In this document: in pieces, positions 46,351-60,000 of the stretch
Layout: the number at the start of each line of letters is the position of its first letter
Position numbering within the stretch: the stretch's first letter is position 1
Assembly: GCF_910592395.1 (NCBI RefSeq)
Contig: NC_088316.1
Location: 15,254,001 to 15,314,000 of the forward strand
Length of the DNA: 60,000 bases
Source of the DNA: Lineus longissimus
Taxonomy: Eukaryota > Nemertea > Pilidiophora > Heteronemertea > Lineidae
Direction: 5' to 3'
Translations under genes and position numbers: made by a program
Notes under the pieces: generated by a model
The model's input: the letters and a program-made list of their open reading frames with translations, nothing else
Told to the model about the DNA's origin: nothing
Database searches by the model: none

Positions 46351-49300
46351 CTATCCACTGCAATAACAATACCCAGGTTCCATGTCAGGCTCCAGATATA
46401 TTGTAATCATACCTATATCATCCATACCCTCTCCTTTGCTTAATATTGTATTGTATGACTACAACAATTGAATTGATACGGAGGCTGATGCTGCGGCTAG
46501 GTGGTACAGAGCTGTTTATATTGAGTCAGGGCTTGGAGCTTGGCGCTGGAGTCGACTGCTGCCAAGCGCGTTTGGTACTGATACGTTCCTTTTTTCAACT
46601 TCTGAGTGCTGGGGATCATGCAGTCTTGATAGTTCAAACTCACGTCATTTTAAGTTCGGGACATTTTTGTGATTAGATCTCATATAGATTGATGATGGAG
46701 AAGCCATCTGTTCAGTAAGGGAGGTTCCACTGTAAGAGTCGAAATGTTAAGATGGCTGCCTCAGGTTATCCTTGGCCGTCTGATCGATTTACGAGCAGCA
46801 GACATGACAGATGAGCTCTCATCAAGTTTCCAACGAACATGTTCAAATTTACCAAACTTTAAGTTTCTGTTTCGATTATTTCAACAGAAGGTGTGAAGAT
46901 GATTAGAGGCTGCAAAATAACCTTTTTTCAAGAAGGTTTGAATTTTACCATCCTCGACTTCGCAAGTAAATAATAAATCTGTCATTCTGGCCCAAAGATA
47001 GCCAGGATGTTTTTAAGAATGGTGGTCAGCGATAATGTGCACCACAGTAAATGTGGCGCCAATAAAATAAAACTCATTAAATCAAAAAGTTTAGCTCCTA
47101 AGTGAATGTTCTTCCCATTGAACCGAAACTGCATTAAAAGCTGATTCACCACAAACACTTCCCCTGCAAGAATTCAAAAGCTGAAAATTTACACATGAAA
47201 AGATAAACTTTTTCAAAAGTAAGATGTCCGAAATTTCTACAGCAGCATCTGGATTATATACTAATATCAGCAGGTTAAGCCATAACTAATGATTTATCAT
47301 ATGCCATTTGAGAAACTGGAGGAAGACGTAAAGTCTACTATTTACAATCATCTTAACAGTGAACATGGAGTAGGCAAAGTAAGTGATGAGTAACTTTATG
47401 CAGGAACCGGTGCTATAAGAATTCAAACAATTTTACAATTGAAGGAAATTTCTTCGAACTAGGTATACCTCCGCTTCAGACTGTTGAAAGCACAACGTCA
47501 AGGATATCAGGATTTCAAGTTGGGACGTCAAACCTAAAACCCAAAAGAATACTGCGCTGAACGTTTTTCGAAAAAAACCCACCAAACCTTATGTTTTTGG
47601 ATGCTGAAGCATTCTGGGAAGTTCAACCCGCAGATTGGTTTCAATGAAAACAATCGTAGTTTGCACAGTTGGCAAAGTTTTGAATTCATGGAACTGAGAA
47701 AATGGAGTATTAGTTATGCCACTCTAAGTTGCCAGGAATACTTGTACAGTTTATCAAAGAAACTTTACATGAAAATGACCATCTTAGGGTGAAAACCAAT
47801 GATACAACCACAATCTTCTAAATGCCAAGTTGCAATACAATAGAATTGCATTATCTATGAGACTGGTTGAATTTTCTTGTGGCTCCAGTGGATTTACACA
47901 TGTCAGTTAATAGTGGAGAAAAATCTAAACTATGATATGCAAATCACAAACTTTTCATTATGATACTACAGTTATGCCCAAAAATAACCTGCTGTCGTGC
48001 AGAACGAAAGGGCAGAATCACTCAGCACTCTGAAAGAGCACGACGCAGAAGTGTTAAATTCTTCAGTCTGGGTAGCAACGAGCACGGCACATAAACCATA
48101 CTTTAATTGTGGCCAAGTGTGACTGAAATATGCTAACATGGCTAAGGCAAGTTCTAGATTATAGAGTGCGCTAGTCAATCAATGTTACTTATGGACTGAA
48201 CTGTACCTAAGATGCTATTGAATCTGCATGGCTGGCCAACAGCTTCCTAATTTTCCACTTCTTTTTCTAGTTTTCAAAGTAACCGGCAGTCTGGCGCTGA
48301 ATGTTTTTTTATGGTGTTTTATCAACCAGGGTGCATTAGTTTTACCTCGCTAATTAACCGTTTGAGATGATCAACGCTTGAGATGTGGTTATATGCCCTT
48401 CAAAGCATTGTATTCTCACACTGATTATTCATTCAAACAGGTTGTTGAAGATAATCATGAAATTTGACCACAATGGTCATAAATCCTAAACCTCAACAGA
48501 TAACTGGAAAGACCACTACTAACTTTTTTACGTCTCAGAAATTCCGCCTAAAGATACGGCCATCTTAAAACCATGCAGATACCTGTAACTCGTAAATTAG
48601 GTGATATCTTTAATGCAGGTTCATTCCAATTTATCAAGATCAAAAATGACTGCACTAAAATGAAGTCCTCATGAAATGAAGTTTGGTCTCGCTTCATGAG
48701 CCAAGTTTCATATCCATGTCTCAACCCCATTCATATAGATAGAAAATGTGCAGAATATAAAATCAGTGCTTCTCGACGCAATTTATTACTTGGCAATCTG
48801 ATAGAAAGTACTTCAGTGTGAGAACAGGTGGATGTTTGAGAGTTCTCTGAGTCGATATGCCAATTACCAATTGATTTACCGCCCAAGCCAATCAGTTATT
48901 GCCCCCGGAATAAACTACATCCATTGACCTGATGGCGACCATGGCGGCCATGTTTGATCTGATGAGGGAGAACTGGTGGCCATGTTTGATCTGATGAGGG
49001 AGAACTGGCGGCCATGTTTGATCTGATAAGGGAGAACTCCCAACTACACTTCTCATCAAACACCAGAAAATCACAAACAGGAGTAACTAGAAATAGGCAA
49101 TTCGGAACATTTGGACAAAAACCTCACTAATGCCAGGGGAACCAAGACTTACTTTAGAAGAAGCTTGTGAGCAAGGCCAGAGAAGTGAATATTAACCGCT
49201 GATTTCTTTAGACTAAATTAAGTTACCAATGACAGCAATTCTTGGTAACAGTGAACCAACATTATCGTAGAGACAGCCAACCTAATGCTAACAGCCAAAC

Positions 49301-52300
49301 AGGATTTGAGCCAAACCCAATGTAACTTCCAAGGAACTCAACAATTCATTCATATTGATTGATGTTCTCGAAAGTCAGGTTGGCAATAGTGAACATGAGC
49401 TAAGGGCCTCTCGTAAAATGTTCGATCATGTTGCCAATAATTAGAAACATATCTCCACAGGAGAGGTGGCTACTCTTCCTTATCTTCTTAAAGGCCAACT
49501 CTGTTCATTTATTTGAGAATTGATATCGAATTTGAAAATTAACCATAGCGTAAATTATTACTGAATTTCAATCTTAACAATGCCATTTTTTAGACGGATT
49601 CAAATACCAGAACAAGTTACAACAAATTTTTGAGCACAATAACTGCACTTTTTGCAATGTTTATCTCTATTTACTTGAACCACAAGAAAGCACAATGCAC
49701 ATGAACAGACTGTAGGCCTTTAAACTTTAAAACAGGACTTGGTCTTGCCGGAAAAGATATCGCTGACAAGTTACACCAGTCAGGATCGGCAAAACTACTG
49801 GAAGGGTCATGTCGACAGAAAGAAGTTTCCTTCAACTTTTATAACACGAAAAGAAAACAAGCAAAAGTTGCTTTATTTAGATCAGAGGAAAACACACAAC
49901 AGAGTCGATATCTGAACGCTTTTTATGACAGAGACGTTTCTGTAGTTTACAACCATTCTGATTTGAGGCGAACATTTTTCCATGCCGTAGTCTGAGACAA
50001 CAGGTACCTCCCAGACAACCACAAAAATTTCAATAGGTTGTGAATGTGAGCATCTTTTTTTGCAAAGAACTCAGACTAGCATCAGCATTACAATTCTGTC
50101 TGGTTCCTGTTGGAGACAAATTAGTCATTGCGGTTGAAGCTTTTCTGATACTTAAACATTCAGTTCGAGACAAATAAGTCCATTAGTACAATTTCAAGAC
50201 AACAGGTAGTTCACTGAGTAATTTAAAACTAAAGGTGTAGCCTTCAAGTTCTGTTGTGATTGATCGTGGAAGTTATTCATCAATAAATTTTCAACACCTA
50301 CACCATTTTTTGTGAGATGTAAAAACATTGATGGTCAAAATGTTTAGGAATTGAAGGAAAATCAGAAAATCAACACCACAGGTCATCCTTCACTGAAAAT
50401 ATTAGTCATCTATTTTTGGAAGACCTTCGCAGTAGCATATGGTCAGTTAGAGAACTACTAGTATGCTTATTCCACCTGCTAATTTAGGAGAATTGGCTTC
50501 GGATGGGTGAAGTAAACCTGCTGGCCGGACTTGCATTCCTGCCCCGATTATTAAGTGGATGGATTACCGCCAGAAAAAAACTCATCTGTTTTTCCGTTTG
50601 TTGAATGGAAAACCTATTGATTTGAATGTTCCGGAGCAAAGGGTATCTTGTTCTCGTGCTGGGTGTGTTTATGTAAAAGGTGATTTTCACTGTGAAAGGA
50701 GCAAATGGTACTTGGCAGGTTCTCAGATTGAAGCCACTGGCTTGTGGCGGAGATTTGAGCAGAGAGATTGCTCCCCGAGAGCCATCATGAACCGGAAACA
50801 TATTCTGGCCCATCGGGAAATCTGCATCAATTTTTTTACACATTTAATCCCATTTCAAGGTTATGTTGAGAGCCTTGATACAGATATCATTAAGAATAAC
50901 TAAAGAGTCTTACACCTGATCAAAAAGTCAATGGGTAAGAAGTATGAAGACAAGTTTTTTTATCATGAGGTCCTAAACAACGCCACACATAAGTCAAAGA
51001 TGCAATTCCTGGAAAACTGCAGCCCATATTTCTTGCCTTTGTTTGCGTAGGTTGTAAGTGTGTGAAGGTAACATCCGCCTACAAACCAGTGAGCATAGAC
51101 ATTTTCACCGCCAGGCTTAACTCTGTCGTGTGCCAACTTACCAACTTACAACACCATCAAGATGCAATCAGATCACCCTGCAACAAAAATACCTTCTGGC
51201 TGTCCAAGGTTGGTCCAATCCATTTGTGTCCTCTTCAGTCCACTGATAGACTTCACTGGAAGCATGCGTTTCTAGCAGCCTACATCCATTTGATTATGAT
51301 GGTGAATAACATAGTGACATTTAATAACAATTTGTGATGAATAGCATGATTTCTTGGAATAAACTAGAAGTCTCTTGCCCCGAGGTAAACAGCCATCTTG
51401 TTTAGTCTAATAGACCTCAGCTGACTGCCTTCTCAATGGAATATCGATTCTCGGAGTAGGTGCTTTACCGTCCACTTCAGTGAAAGAGCTAAATCAATGA
51501 GGAAGCTGGCTTTTGATATCCCTGTGGATGATGGCACAGTGATCACATACCGCAAAAAACAGTAATGCAAGTGTAGTACCCCCAAGTTCGTAAGATGGCA
51601 CCGACCCAAAAAGCACTTTCAATGGAAGGGAATTGTTTATTATTCATTATCAAATACTAAAACATTCCAGAGTAGTGATCCGGAACACCTTGGCCAAAAG
51701 ATATCTTCAGGCCACCTTCCAAAATATCCTCAAGCGATCTTAAATTGATTCAAAATGTTTTAATCACATAAGAGTAGCTGAAATGCGTTTTCCTGAGCGA
51801 AATATTTCCTAGGTCCTCTGTTAAAACCTCTTTGGGGGTTTCAAATCAGTTTGGTATCTAAAGATGCTAATGAAAATAGACTGTGAGGCCAATAATATGT
51901 TTCCTGCAACTGATCCTCATTACCATCTCTTCTCAAAACTTCAAATCTTTTCTAAAAACTACAATTCTTTATCTGCGATTCTGCGGAAGAAAATAAGAAC
52001 CTACCACTCAGCGCAGAAGCCTGTGGTGTTCGTAACCCGATGGCTGCTGATGGATTAGAATTCAAACTTAACTTCTAAAGTTTGGAATTACAAAGATGTT
52101 TACAACAGCCAAATAAAGAAGAGTTACTCAAGCATGCTTCTGCGATCAGTAAAAGAGCACACTTAACTGAGTGTCTCCCACAAAACACCTCTCTCGGCCT
52201 CCTTCAGTAAGAAAAGTGGCAAAAATCTGAATGAAAAACATGATTTTTTTGGTGACCCTCGAATGGGTCACTTGCCTTCTGCCCCCTCCCTCTAGCTACA

Positions 52301-53080
52301 GCCCTGGATACCATTGGATGCAAGGGTTAATCTAATGAAGTGCTACAGTGTACCTGTTCTGATGTATAACTAGCTTTATCAGAATCCACGAGGATACATT
52401 AGGCAAGTGTACCAGCATGACTTACTGACCCAACTACTTCCAGCCGCATCACAACACTGTTGTTTTTACACTTAGGAAGAAGAAGAGAGAGATACAACCA
52501 ACATTTATCAGGCACTAGACAAAACAAGGTTGTACATACAGAACAGTCATGTCATGGATGAAATATGGAGAAATAAAAACAATATACAAGACCTGAAAAC
52601 TAGATGCGGATATGTCTTCGTAATCACCAAGTAGGCTTATGTGTGACAGGCCAGGTCAGGGCCGGATCATTTATTCAGAGTGGGGGGAATGGGGGGGTTA
52701 TGACCAGTACACAATGAGGGGTTCGATGTCCAGCTCAAGGACAGAGTCAAAACAGCGGATCCTTCTCAGCTGAGAGTGGAACACACAACAGAGAGTAATG
52801 ACAAATGCAAGTGGAAGTGTAGGTGATTGTAAAAGAAGGCCAAGGAAATAGAAATATCTCAGTACTTGGCAAACACTTGTGGTGTTCTCAAGATTGGGTT
52901 CTCGAGATAAGAAAGTTATCAAACAATCTCTCAGACTTGACCAACATCCTCAGCCTCCAGGGAGGAAAAGCCTAACAATTGCACAAGGCCAATTGGGAAG
53001 ATCATTTAAATGTAGATGGCTGAAAGGACCTGATGCAAGGACAGACTGGTTAATGGACCTGAGGCAAAGACAGCTGGTTA
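46351..53080. other. Non-coding stretch, no gene supported
   Basis: Apart from the 32-bp repeat at 48944-49040, only short open frames. The longest (plus strand 50559-50903) has no recognised domain. Confidence 0.45.
48944..49040. repeat. 32-bp minisatellite, three copies
   Basis: Copies of GGCCATGTTTGATCTGATGA followed by GGGAGAACTGGT. Short and nearly perfect. Confidence 0.95.
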
Positions 53081-53084
53081 ATGT

Positions 53085-53400
53085 CGAGGGCTACAAGGGC
53101 CTCCAGTCATGTAGAGGGCTGCAAGGACCTGAGGCAAGGGTGGACTCTGGTCAATGTAGAGGGCTGCAAGGACCTGAGACAAGGGTGGACTCCGGTCAAT
53201 GTAGAGGGCTGCAAGGACCTGAGACAAGGGTGGACTCTGGTCAATATAGAGGGCTACAAGGACCTGAGACAAGGGTGGACTCCGGTCAATGTAGAGGGCT
53301 ACAAGGACCTGAGACAAGGGTGGACTCCGGTCAATGTAGAGGGCTGCAAGGACCTGAGGCAGGGGTGGACTCTGGTCAATGTTCAGGAGTGCAAGGACAG
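53085..53400. repeat. 45-bp minisatellite
   Basis: About seven copies of a unit containing GGGCTGCAAGGACCTGAGAC and AAGGGTGGACTCCGGTCAAT. Because 45 is a multiple of three, two plus-strand frames and one minus-strand frame stay open (15-residue repeats). Frames open in several registers at once argue against real coding. Confidence 0.96.
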
Positions 53401-56094
53401 ACTCCCAAAACTCTCAATATCCCCCTCTAAATATCATCGCACATCCTTGGCCTCTTGCCTATTTTACACGCACTATAAATCATCACACAAAGCCTACCAC
53501 AACATGCATATTTCAGCAATTCTGGTGTTGAGATTGCTTGTCAGTTGAGGAGAGGTAACTAGTAAACAATGGCAAGAGATGTGCCTGCTGTGGTGCAGGG
53601 TACAACCTGGAAACCACAACAAAGCGACCTGAATGGGGGACAGGTGCACCAGCTGAACATCGCATTAAAAGCTCACAAAGCCTGTAGTTCTTTTCTCTGC
53701 TAAGGAAACCAAACCCACACTGTGGTGCCCTGTCCCCAGCACGTACCCAGGACACAACCATTCAACCCCAATCACAGCTAGGTTACTGATGATACCCCGT
53801 GGGGACAAATCAATAGAAAAACCAGTTAAACTGATAGAAAAATAACCATTAACAGCGACAATTATTACAAGCTTAGCGAGGATGTTGAGATAATGTTGAG
53901 ACCGATACGATCACTAATTATCCCCAAAGGTGTGCTACCGCATTGTTCCAGTAAATTACGATGACATCTCGGGAGTGGAGTCGGATTGGACCATTATGGG
54001 ATAATCTACAGACCGTGATTGTGTAACAGAAAGTGCGTAAAAACATTCCAAGGTGCGGGCGGAAGATATATGAGTAGAATTCCAATACTCATCGATGAAA
54101 CTTTTGGTTTTTTTGTCAAAGTGGCAATTCGGCTTTTATCACTTTTAAGATATTGCAGTTTAAAACTTACGCTCATTAACTTCCATTTCACTAACCTTTC
54201 TGTTATAAAAGATACAAAAATTGATGTTTTCTCAAAAATTTGCCATGTTTTGTCAGACCAAGTCAATCAGCAGTTTATATCAGCAAGCACATACCATTTA
54301 TGGGTAGCATTGCTTTTTTAAAAGGGACCATACAAATTTAGTTAATTCCTCTCTCACCTCCATAGGAAAGAAGGGTATGGTGTTGTTTCTGAGAAATCAT
54401 AGAGTAATCATCAGTGCGATGGGCTTTCAACTGACGTAAAAAGGTGACCTTTTACTCTACCTTACTTTATCAGCATCGCCGAGGTTAAAAACCACTTACC
54501 TAGTAAAGATAGAAAAAGAAATAATAAGTGAAAAACATGACTTTCTAAAGAAGAAGAGCAAATTCCATGATAATAGCAGAAAACTGATACCTCATCAAAA
54601 GAAAATGGCAAAGACTTTTGGGCTCTTGAGTTGAAATAACGGCTGATTTCTCTTCAATTTGCTCAAAGCTGCTCCTACAATGTCATTATCCTTTTTGCTT
54701 CTTTCTTAGTGAACACACCTTGATTGGTCTACCTTCTCTCTTCACCTGACAGCCAACTGACCCGGCCCAAGCCCCACAAGGCAACTTAGCAAATAAATCA
54801 AGTGACGAGTTACCTCAAGGTGTAGGTGCAGAAAATTAATTTTAATTATTAATTGCATAAAACGCGGTGTGTGCGGAGAGTGCCAAGTTTTGTCATGTGA
54901 ATGTACAGTTTTATTGATAATGTCCTCAATGAGGTGAAAATCTGTGTTTAAGTGCCCGGGACGACTGAGAACGGACATGAATCACTTTGATCCAGGCCAA
55001 ACAAGTTCATAGTCTTGATCCTATCTGCACCATCAGAAGCAATGTCTTAGTCATCGTGAAGGTGAATTTGACATGAAATATTATTTCTAACCTTACAAAT
55101 AGCCACTGCCCTCAATCAACCTACTGTCACTCTTCACATTTCCAGGCATACCCCTTCACTTCTATCCTTCCTTCTCTGACTTCATACAGCCTTCTTTTAC
55201 CAGTAACTTTCCAATAAGTTTCATGAACAAAAAAATTGGCCTTGCCTCGCATCGAAACTAGTCAGAGGGTGGAACTGATTCGGATCAAGTGGCCGAATCT
55301 CGTGATTTCTGAGGGATTTGCGATGAATTATTATGTGCATTGGGGAAAAATTTTCTCAAGGAGTTAGTGGGTGGTATTAGATGTTTTCGGGATGTGCTGA
55401 TTTGCTCTCTTTGTGGAAAAGTTTCCGCTGAAGAGTTTGTTAGACAAATGAAATATTCGTTGAATGCAGAATTGTCATGGTTAAGAGACACAAAACAAAG
55501 GGCCAAGTCTTTCAATTTTGTTGTGACGATGCGGTCAAAACATACTCTACAGACTTGCTTGCAGAATGTAATGATGCACACCACTTTAATGACATCTTCG
55601 ACCCAAAACACTAGTTTACGCAAAGAAATGAATGTATTGTCAGAATGTTACATTTTTGCACTAATCGTAGCACAAAATATGGCGTCTTTTTACGTGTTTC
55701 CAAGAATGAAAGCAAGAAGGCTGAGAACTTTCTTTCCACTCTGATAAATGGAATAGAACACCGACTTTAACATGCTAGAATCAGAAGAACGAGGAACTAT
55801 GCTTTAGATATGATGGCACCAGCAGTAGTTCTCCAATGTGTGACCCTAAACCGCTCAGATGTACACAAAAGCCGCAGAAAAAACAAAATGGTAGATTTTT
55901 ACGATTTGAACTAATCTTTAAGGATTCTGTTCCCAGGATGGCACTACCAGAACTTCGGAGCCTGGTAGTATGAAATCACATTTTTTTCTCCACAACTTTC
56001 TCTACTATTTACACCTTATGCCATACTATACAAAGAAACTTATCGGAACACCACATCTGAAATCCATATCTAAACATCCAAAACGCAAGCCCAG

Positions 56095-56190
56095 CAAGCG
56101 GTGTTCGTAGAATTCTATCACAGCATAGCAAGGATTAGAACCTTGGGAACTGATTGCTTCCCAAAGCCATCTGCTAAATATCCTTGCAAC
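56095..56190 (-). mobile_element. tRNA-like SINE remnant
   Basis: The minus strand contains CCCAAGGTTCTAATCCTTGC, a B-box-like T-arm (GGTTCTAATCC), about 45 nt after TGGTAGTTGCAAGG, which has a weak A-box look. Spacing fits a tRNA-derived SINE head. Several consensus positions are changed, so it is likely inactive. Confidence 0.4.
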
Positions 56191-57024
56191 TACCACCAGG
56201 GGTCCAGAAGGAAGCTCTCGTAAATTCATTTTTTAGATATCTCATGTTCAACTTGCACAAACAGAAGAAGATGTAAATGTGAGTTCAAAGGACGGTAGTT
56301 TCTTTATGAGGATGAGGATAAGGGCAACAGGACACAACTACTAGACAATAGTTGGCACTATCTTGCTCATCAATGCTCTTGATAAATCAGAATAACTGAG
56401 GTCTACATCAGTTGTTGAGCACCAGTTATCACACAGCATAGCCATATTTTCCTTTTTGGGGCTCTTGATTATGACGTATTTGCAGCCACCCCCTGGCCCT
56501 GCTCAGCATCAGAGTACTGGTGGGCTCAGGCATCATCCCATGTGGCCTAGCATGTCAATCAGCAATGATACCTCCCAACAGAAAAAAAATTATACACACA
56601 ACATTCTAGAAAATAAGGTTTTTGAGCTTTTGAAAAACCACAATTTTTAACAGTGTAGCCTACTTATTTCTCAGAAAATGTCAACAAGAAAGAAAATTAA
56701 GAAAGCGGCGTTACTGAGGTAGGCTGAACTGGAGAAATCACATTTGGTGAATGTTTATCGAATATAAATTGGCCGCATACTTAAGAAGTAGCCACATCAA
56801 GTAGATCTGGAGTGTTGTTTAGAGCGGGGCATAAAGCTTCGCCTATCCCTTCAATGAATTATGAACTCTTTCTTCCATTTTATCACAGTTTAGTAAACAT
56901 GTACCTGACTATTAAGCATACTCAGAAAATCACAAATAACTTGGCTTTTTTATCACTTATTTGCTGGATCTAGCCACTCACATTTCTGTTTCTATAGCCT
57001 AATGTTCTAATATGTATGCAATAT

Positions 57025-57079
57025 ATGTTTTGTATACAATTTATATTTTGTATACAATACAAGCTTTTATACAAAACAT
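57025..57079. repeat. AT-rich inverted repeat
   Basis: Arms ATGTTTTGTATA (57025-57036) and TATACAAAACAT (57068-57079) form a perfect 12-bp stem. The loop itself contains another GTATAC palindrome. Could be a small non-autonomous element or a simple cruciform. Confidence 0.6.
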
Positions 57080-57567
57080 TTGGTCCATTTGTGACTGTCT
57101 CAGACTGGTGTAATTGAGAGGCCTACGCCAGAAACAGCATAACCTTATCAATGGACCACGCAACTGAGAGGGCCTTCATTAGAAAACAGCATCCTTATGA
57201 ATGGACCATTTCATTAACAGGTGCCAAAGAATCCCTTTGCACCTTCTCAACTGAGTATATCGGTACCATTTCTGATAATCTACTTTAAATTGGTCAGTAT
57301 CATCAGTATTTTCTAAAAACATTAACCAACATACATAGTACTAGCAATTGTTACCAAGACCTAAAAATAGGTCCATGTTTACAAATATCATTTCGCTCAG
57401 GTTCTATTTCTGCATTCTGGAGATATATGATGAGATTACCTGCATCAAAATAACCGGCAAGAAGATTTAATAACATAACCTCACTAGTCAGAATTCTGAT
57501 CATACAGACAGCCTGGATTCCAAAGCAACCTCGCTGGTAGTATGGGAAAAGAGGCATATTGGAAAGC

Positions 57568-58015
57568 TAGGGCATACAGAATGAATGGCTTCCCAAGTGA
57601 CCTCACTGGGCCCTGGGAATCCAGGGCATACAGAATGAATGGTTTCCCAAGTGACCTAACTGGGCCCTGGGAATCCAGGGCATACAGAATGAATGGCTTC
57701 CCAAGTGACCTCACTGGCCCCTGGGAATCCAGGGCATACAGAATGAATGGCTTCCCAAGTGACCTCACTGGGCCCTGGGAATCCAGGGCATACAGAATGA
57801 ATGGTTTCCCAAGTGACCACACTGGCCCCTGGGAATCCAGGACATACAGAATGAATGGTTTCCCAAGTGACCTCACTGGCCCCTGGGAATCCAGGTCATA
57901 CAGAATGAATGGCTTCCCAAGTGACCTAACTAGCCCCTGGGAATCCACGGCATGCAGAGAGAATGGCTTCCCAAGTGGCCTAACTGGACCCTGGGAATCC
58001 AGGGTATACAGAGAG
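57568..58015. repeat. 54-bp minisatellite open on both strands
   Basis: About eight and a half copies of a unit containing CATACAGAATGAATGGCTTC and CCAAGTGACCTCACTGGGCC. The unit is 18 codons long and one frame on each strand is open throughout (166 and 182 codons). Substitutions fall in all codon positions, which favours non-coding repeat over a gene. Confidence 0.97.
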
Positions 58016-60000
58016 AGCTTAAACACTAGCACAAGAACTTAATAAAAATACAATGAAACATGCCAAAAGTAACAGGCAAATACTCAACAGAGCTATTCAT
58101 TAGGTCAGTCTTGGTAAACATAACACAAACAGTGAGATAAACATGAAATTGGCTTCAAAATATTACCTACCTCAGCCAGTTACATAGTCTCACACCTTGC
58201 AAGATCGTGTTAATCAAAAGTATCACACATAAGATATTTGGCTGGATTAATGGTGTGTATATTTCTTGTAATTATTCTGATATTGTTGTAACTCCTGGGG
58301 AAAGGGCATGTTGCCAGGTGAGATTATACCAACTTGGAAGAAAAGGAAACAATATTGGCTGGATACATTTTGTAATGTGTTTTTATTCCAGACAGCTTCA
58401 GCCCTTTTCAATTAGGTTTTCTGGGGAAAACAACATTCTGTATGGCTGAGTAACCCAGACCCTTCCAACTATTTGCAGCAAGAAGGCAAAACATCAACCA
58501 GGATACACTCGGAAGGAAGATTGAAAATTTAGATAGCAATCAATAGGCATAGGCATGAGCGATGTATGGGCATGCAAATAACCCTGAAACCCTTTCAGGA
58601 AATATCTTTGAATTTGACAGCTAAAACCCCCCAAGCTGAAATAAATGGTTAAAATTGACCAATTGTGCCAATCAACCCAGAATATCATTGGCAATTTTTT
58701 AAACACAAACTTTCCACAACAATAGTGTAACATGTTTTAGGATTGGTTCTAAATTTCCTCTTTTTTCAAGACATTAGTGGCCATATTCCTTCAAAGGTTT
58801 TGACAAATGTAACATAATATCTTGGGCTGGAACCATCCCAAATGAGCTCTCTTCCCAAAACTGTCACCACACCTCTTTATTGCATGATTATAGATTATGG
58901 TAACTACAAACTCCCCTGAAAGCGTCTTGATACTTCGTAGAAAGCGTTGCACGGGTTCGAAAACTCATCATGCGCAAACAGAAGTCACTCCCAGAATCAA
59001 TACACGTTTTTCCAAAGATGCACGATACAACTTTCAAAGAGAACAAGTTTTCGTGGTATCTTACGCGCCGAAACAAAATACGCTGAAGAGTTTTCGCAAC
59101 AGCGCAGGGCTATTAGTTACAAGCAGAGAGAAACTAAATCCCATATCATACGACTTGATTGATTTTGAGAAAAGTTAGCCATTTTTCTGTTCATTTTGAC
59201 CTCGGGCAAATCTTTTGCACAAAATGCGTAACTGCCATTCTTTTGCTCGGATGTACAGCACAGAATGAAAAATGCTTCTGTATGATGTGATTTTTCCATA
59301 GTAACTTTGTTGAGGATGGTAACTTTGTTTGGGAGTTTGTTGGAAGAGTCAGGAAAGCAGATAGTCATAAAGCATAAAACTATGAATCTCTGAGGCTACT
59401 CAGGTCGGTCCTTAGAGCCTTCTCTGATAACAATTGAATTTGAAATATTGAAATGTCAACGTGAACAGAATGCCAAGGAGAGATGTAGACCCAGGATATG
59501 AGACCCAGATAGATTAAAAGTGAAGACATTATCATATTTGGATCTGAAGTTCTACACTGCTTACGAGATATGAAGCAATGGGTAGCAGAGAAACAAAAAA
59601 ATCATTAGCATTCACCGAGTGTGTAGTAAAAATTGTCCAACAATTTATGTCAAGGGAAATTACCCTTACCCCCTTTAGAAAAGGCATAATAGGAAATGAT
59701 GCTGGTTTATACATACAACAATATTGAAGCCGTTCCCAAATTAGGCCAGTTTAATTACATGATTTCCACCAGGATCATTATATCGACATAAGTGGACGAA
59801 AATTGCCCTGTTTTGCTGCTCATGATACACATAAAGTTCCAGTCAATTCCATTAGAAATTTGCCAAATTCGGTAATGCATTCAGTAATGGCTGTATGCAA
59901 TGATGTACAGCGATGCCGAGTGGAGATAAGGTGAAATGGACACGGCCCGCATGAGACAGCATTGTGCACAATAAACAATAGTGTACACTCATGATATACA
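58016..60000. other. Non-coding stretch, no gene supported
   Basis: Short open frames only; none recognised. Confidence 0.5.

Larger units (their letters stand above)
53401..57564. other. Non-coding stretch, no gene supported
   Basis: Contains a tRNA-like SINE remnant (56095-56190), an AT-rich inverted repeat (57025-57079) and an unrecognised plus-strand frame of 134 codons (55340-55744). Confidence 0.45.

Noticed and set aside
50484-50903. Overlapping frames of 114 and 119 codons on opposite strands
   Set aside because: Neither resembles a known protein, and both strands being open points to chance.
52879-53548. Plus-strand frames of 183 and 155 codons
   Set aside because: They run through the 45-bp minisatellite in two registers at once, so openness comes from the repeat unit.
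55340-55744. Plus-strand frame of 134 codons
   Set aside because: No family recognised. The minus strand is also open here, which suggests low stop density and not coding.

Overview
The window is animal nuclear DNA. It holds one gene with many introns, and the rest is AT-rich non-coding sequence with tandem repeats. The supported gene is on the minus strand from 19785 (start codon) to 2054 (stop codon). It encodes a receptor tyrosine kinase of the PDGF/VEGF receptor family, closest in layout to VEGF receptors. I assembled 24 coding exons by hand. Every junction has a GT donor, an AG acceptor and matching phase, and the exons sum to 4584 nt (1527 codons plus stop).

The host is probably a marine invertebrate. 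The VEGFR-type kinase is invertebrate-like, the introns are short to moderate, and the palindrome TAGGCCTA and fragments of it recur. An echinoderm or another invertebrate deuterostome fits, partly because sea urchins are known to have VEGF receptors with more than seven Ig domains. The phylum is an inference and cannot be fixed from this window alone.

Layout. Positions 1-2053 are 3' flank. Positions 2054-6079 carry the intracellular half and the membrane segment: tail, kinase domain with an insert, juxtamembrane region, transmembrane helix. Positions 7902-16031 carry eight Ig-like domains. Exon 1, with the signal peptide, is at 19635-19785 beyond a 3.6 kb first intron. From 19786 to 60000 I can support no gene. 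That stretch holds several minisatellites (unit lengths 21, 32, 43-45, 45, 53, 54 and 59 bp), a tRNA-like SINE remnant and one weak candidate ORF near 41.4-42.0 kb. It may hold the receptor's promoter and distal regulatory DNA, but I cannot recognise specific elements.

Main observations. (1) The receptor has eight Ig domains instead of the usual seven. The extra N-terminal one resembles VEGFR Ig3, and its first exon has the same length (149 bp) and phases (1 to 0) as the first exon of the true Ig3-like domain, which points to duplication inside the gene. (2) The tail and kinase insert carry a full set of phosphotyrosine docking motifs. (3) The transcript strand has several G-run tracts in introns, one just after a splice donor. 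(4) Intron 3 has a 50-bp duplication with nuclear-receptor half-sites at identical spacing.
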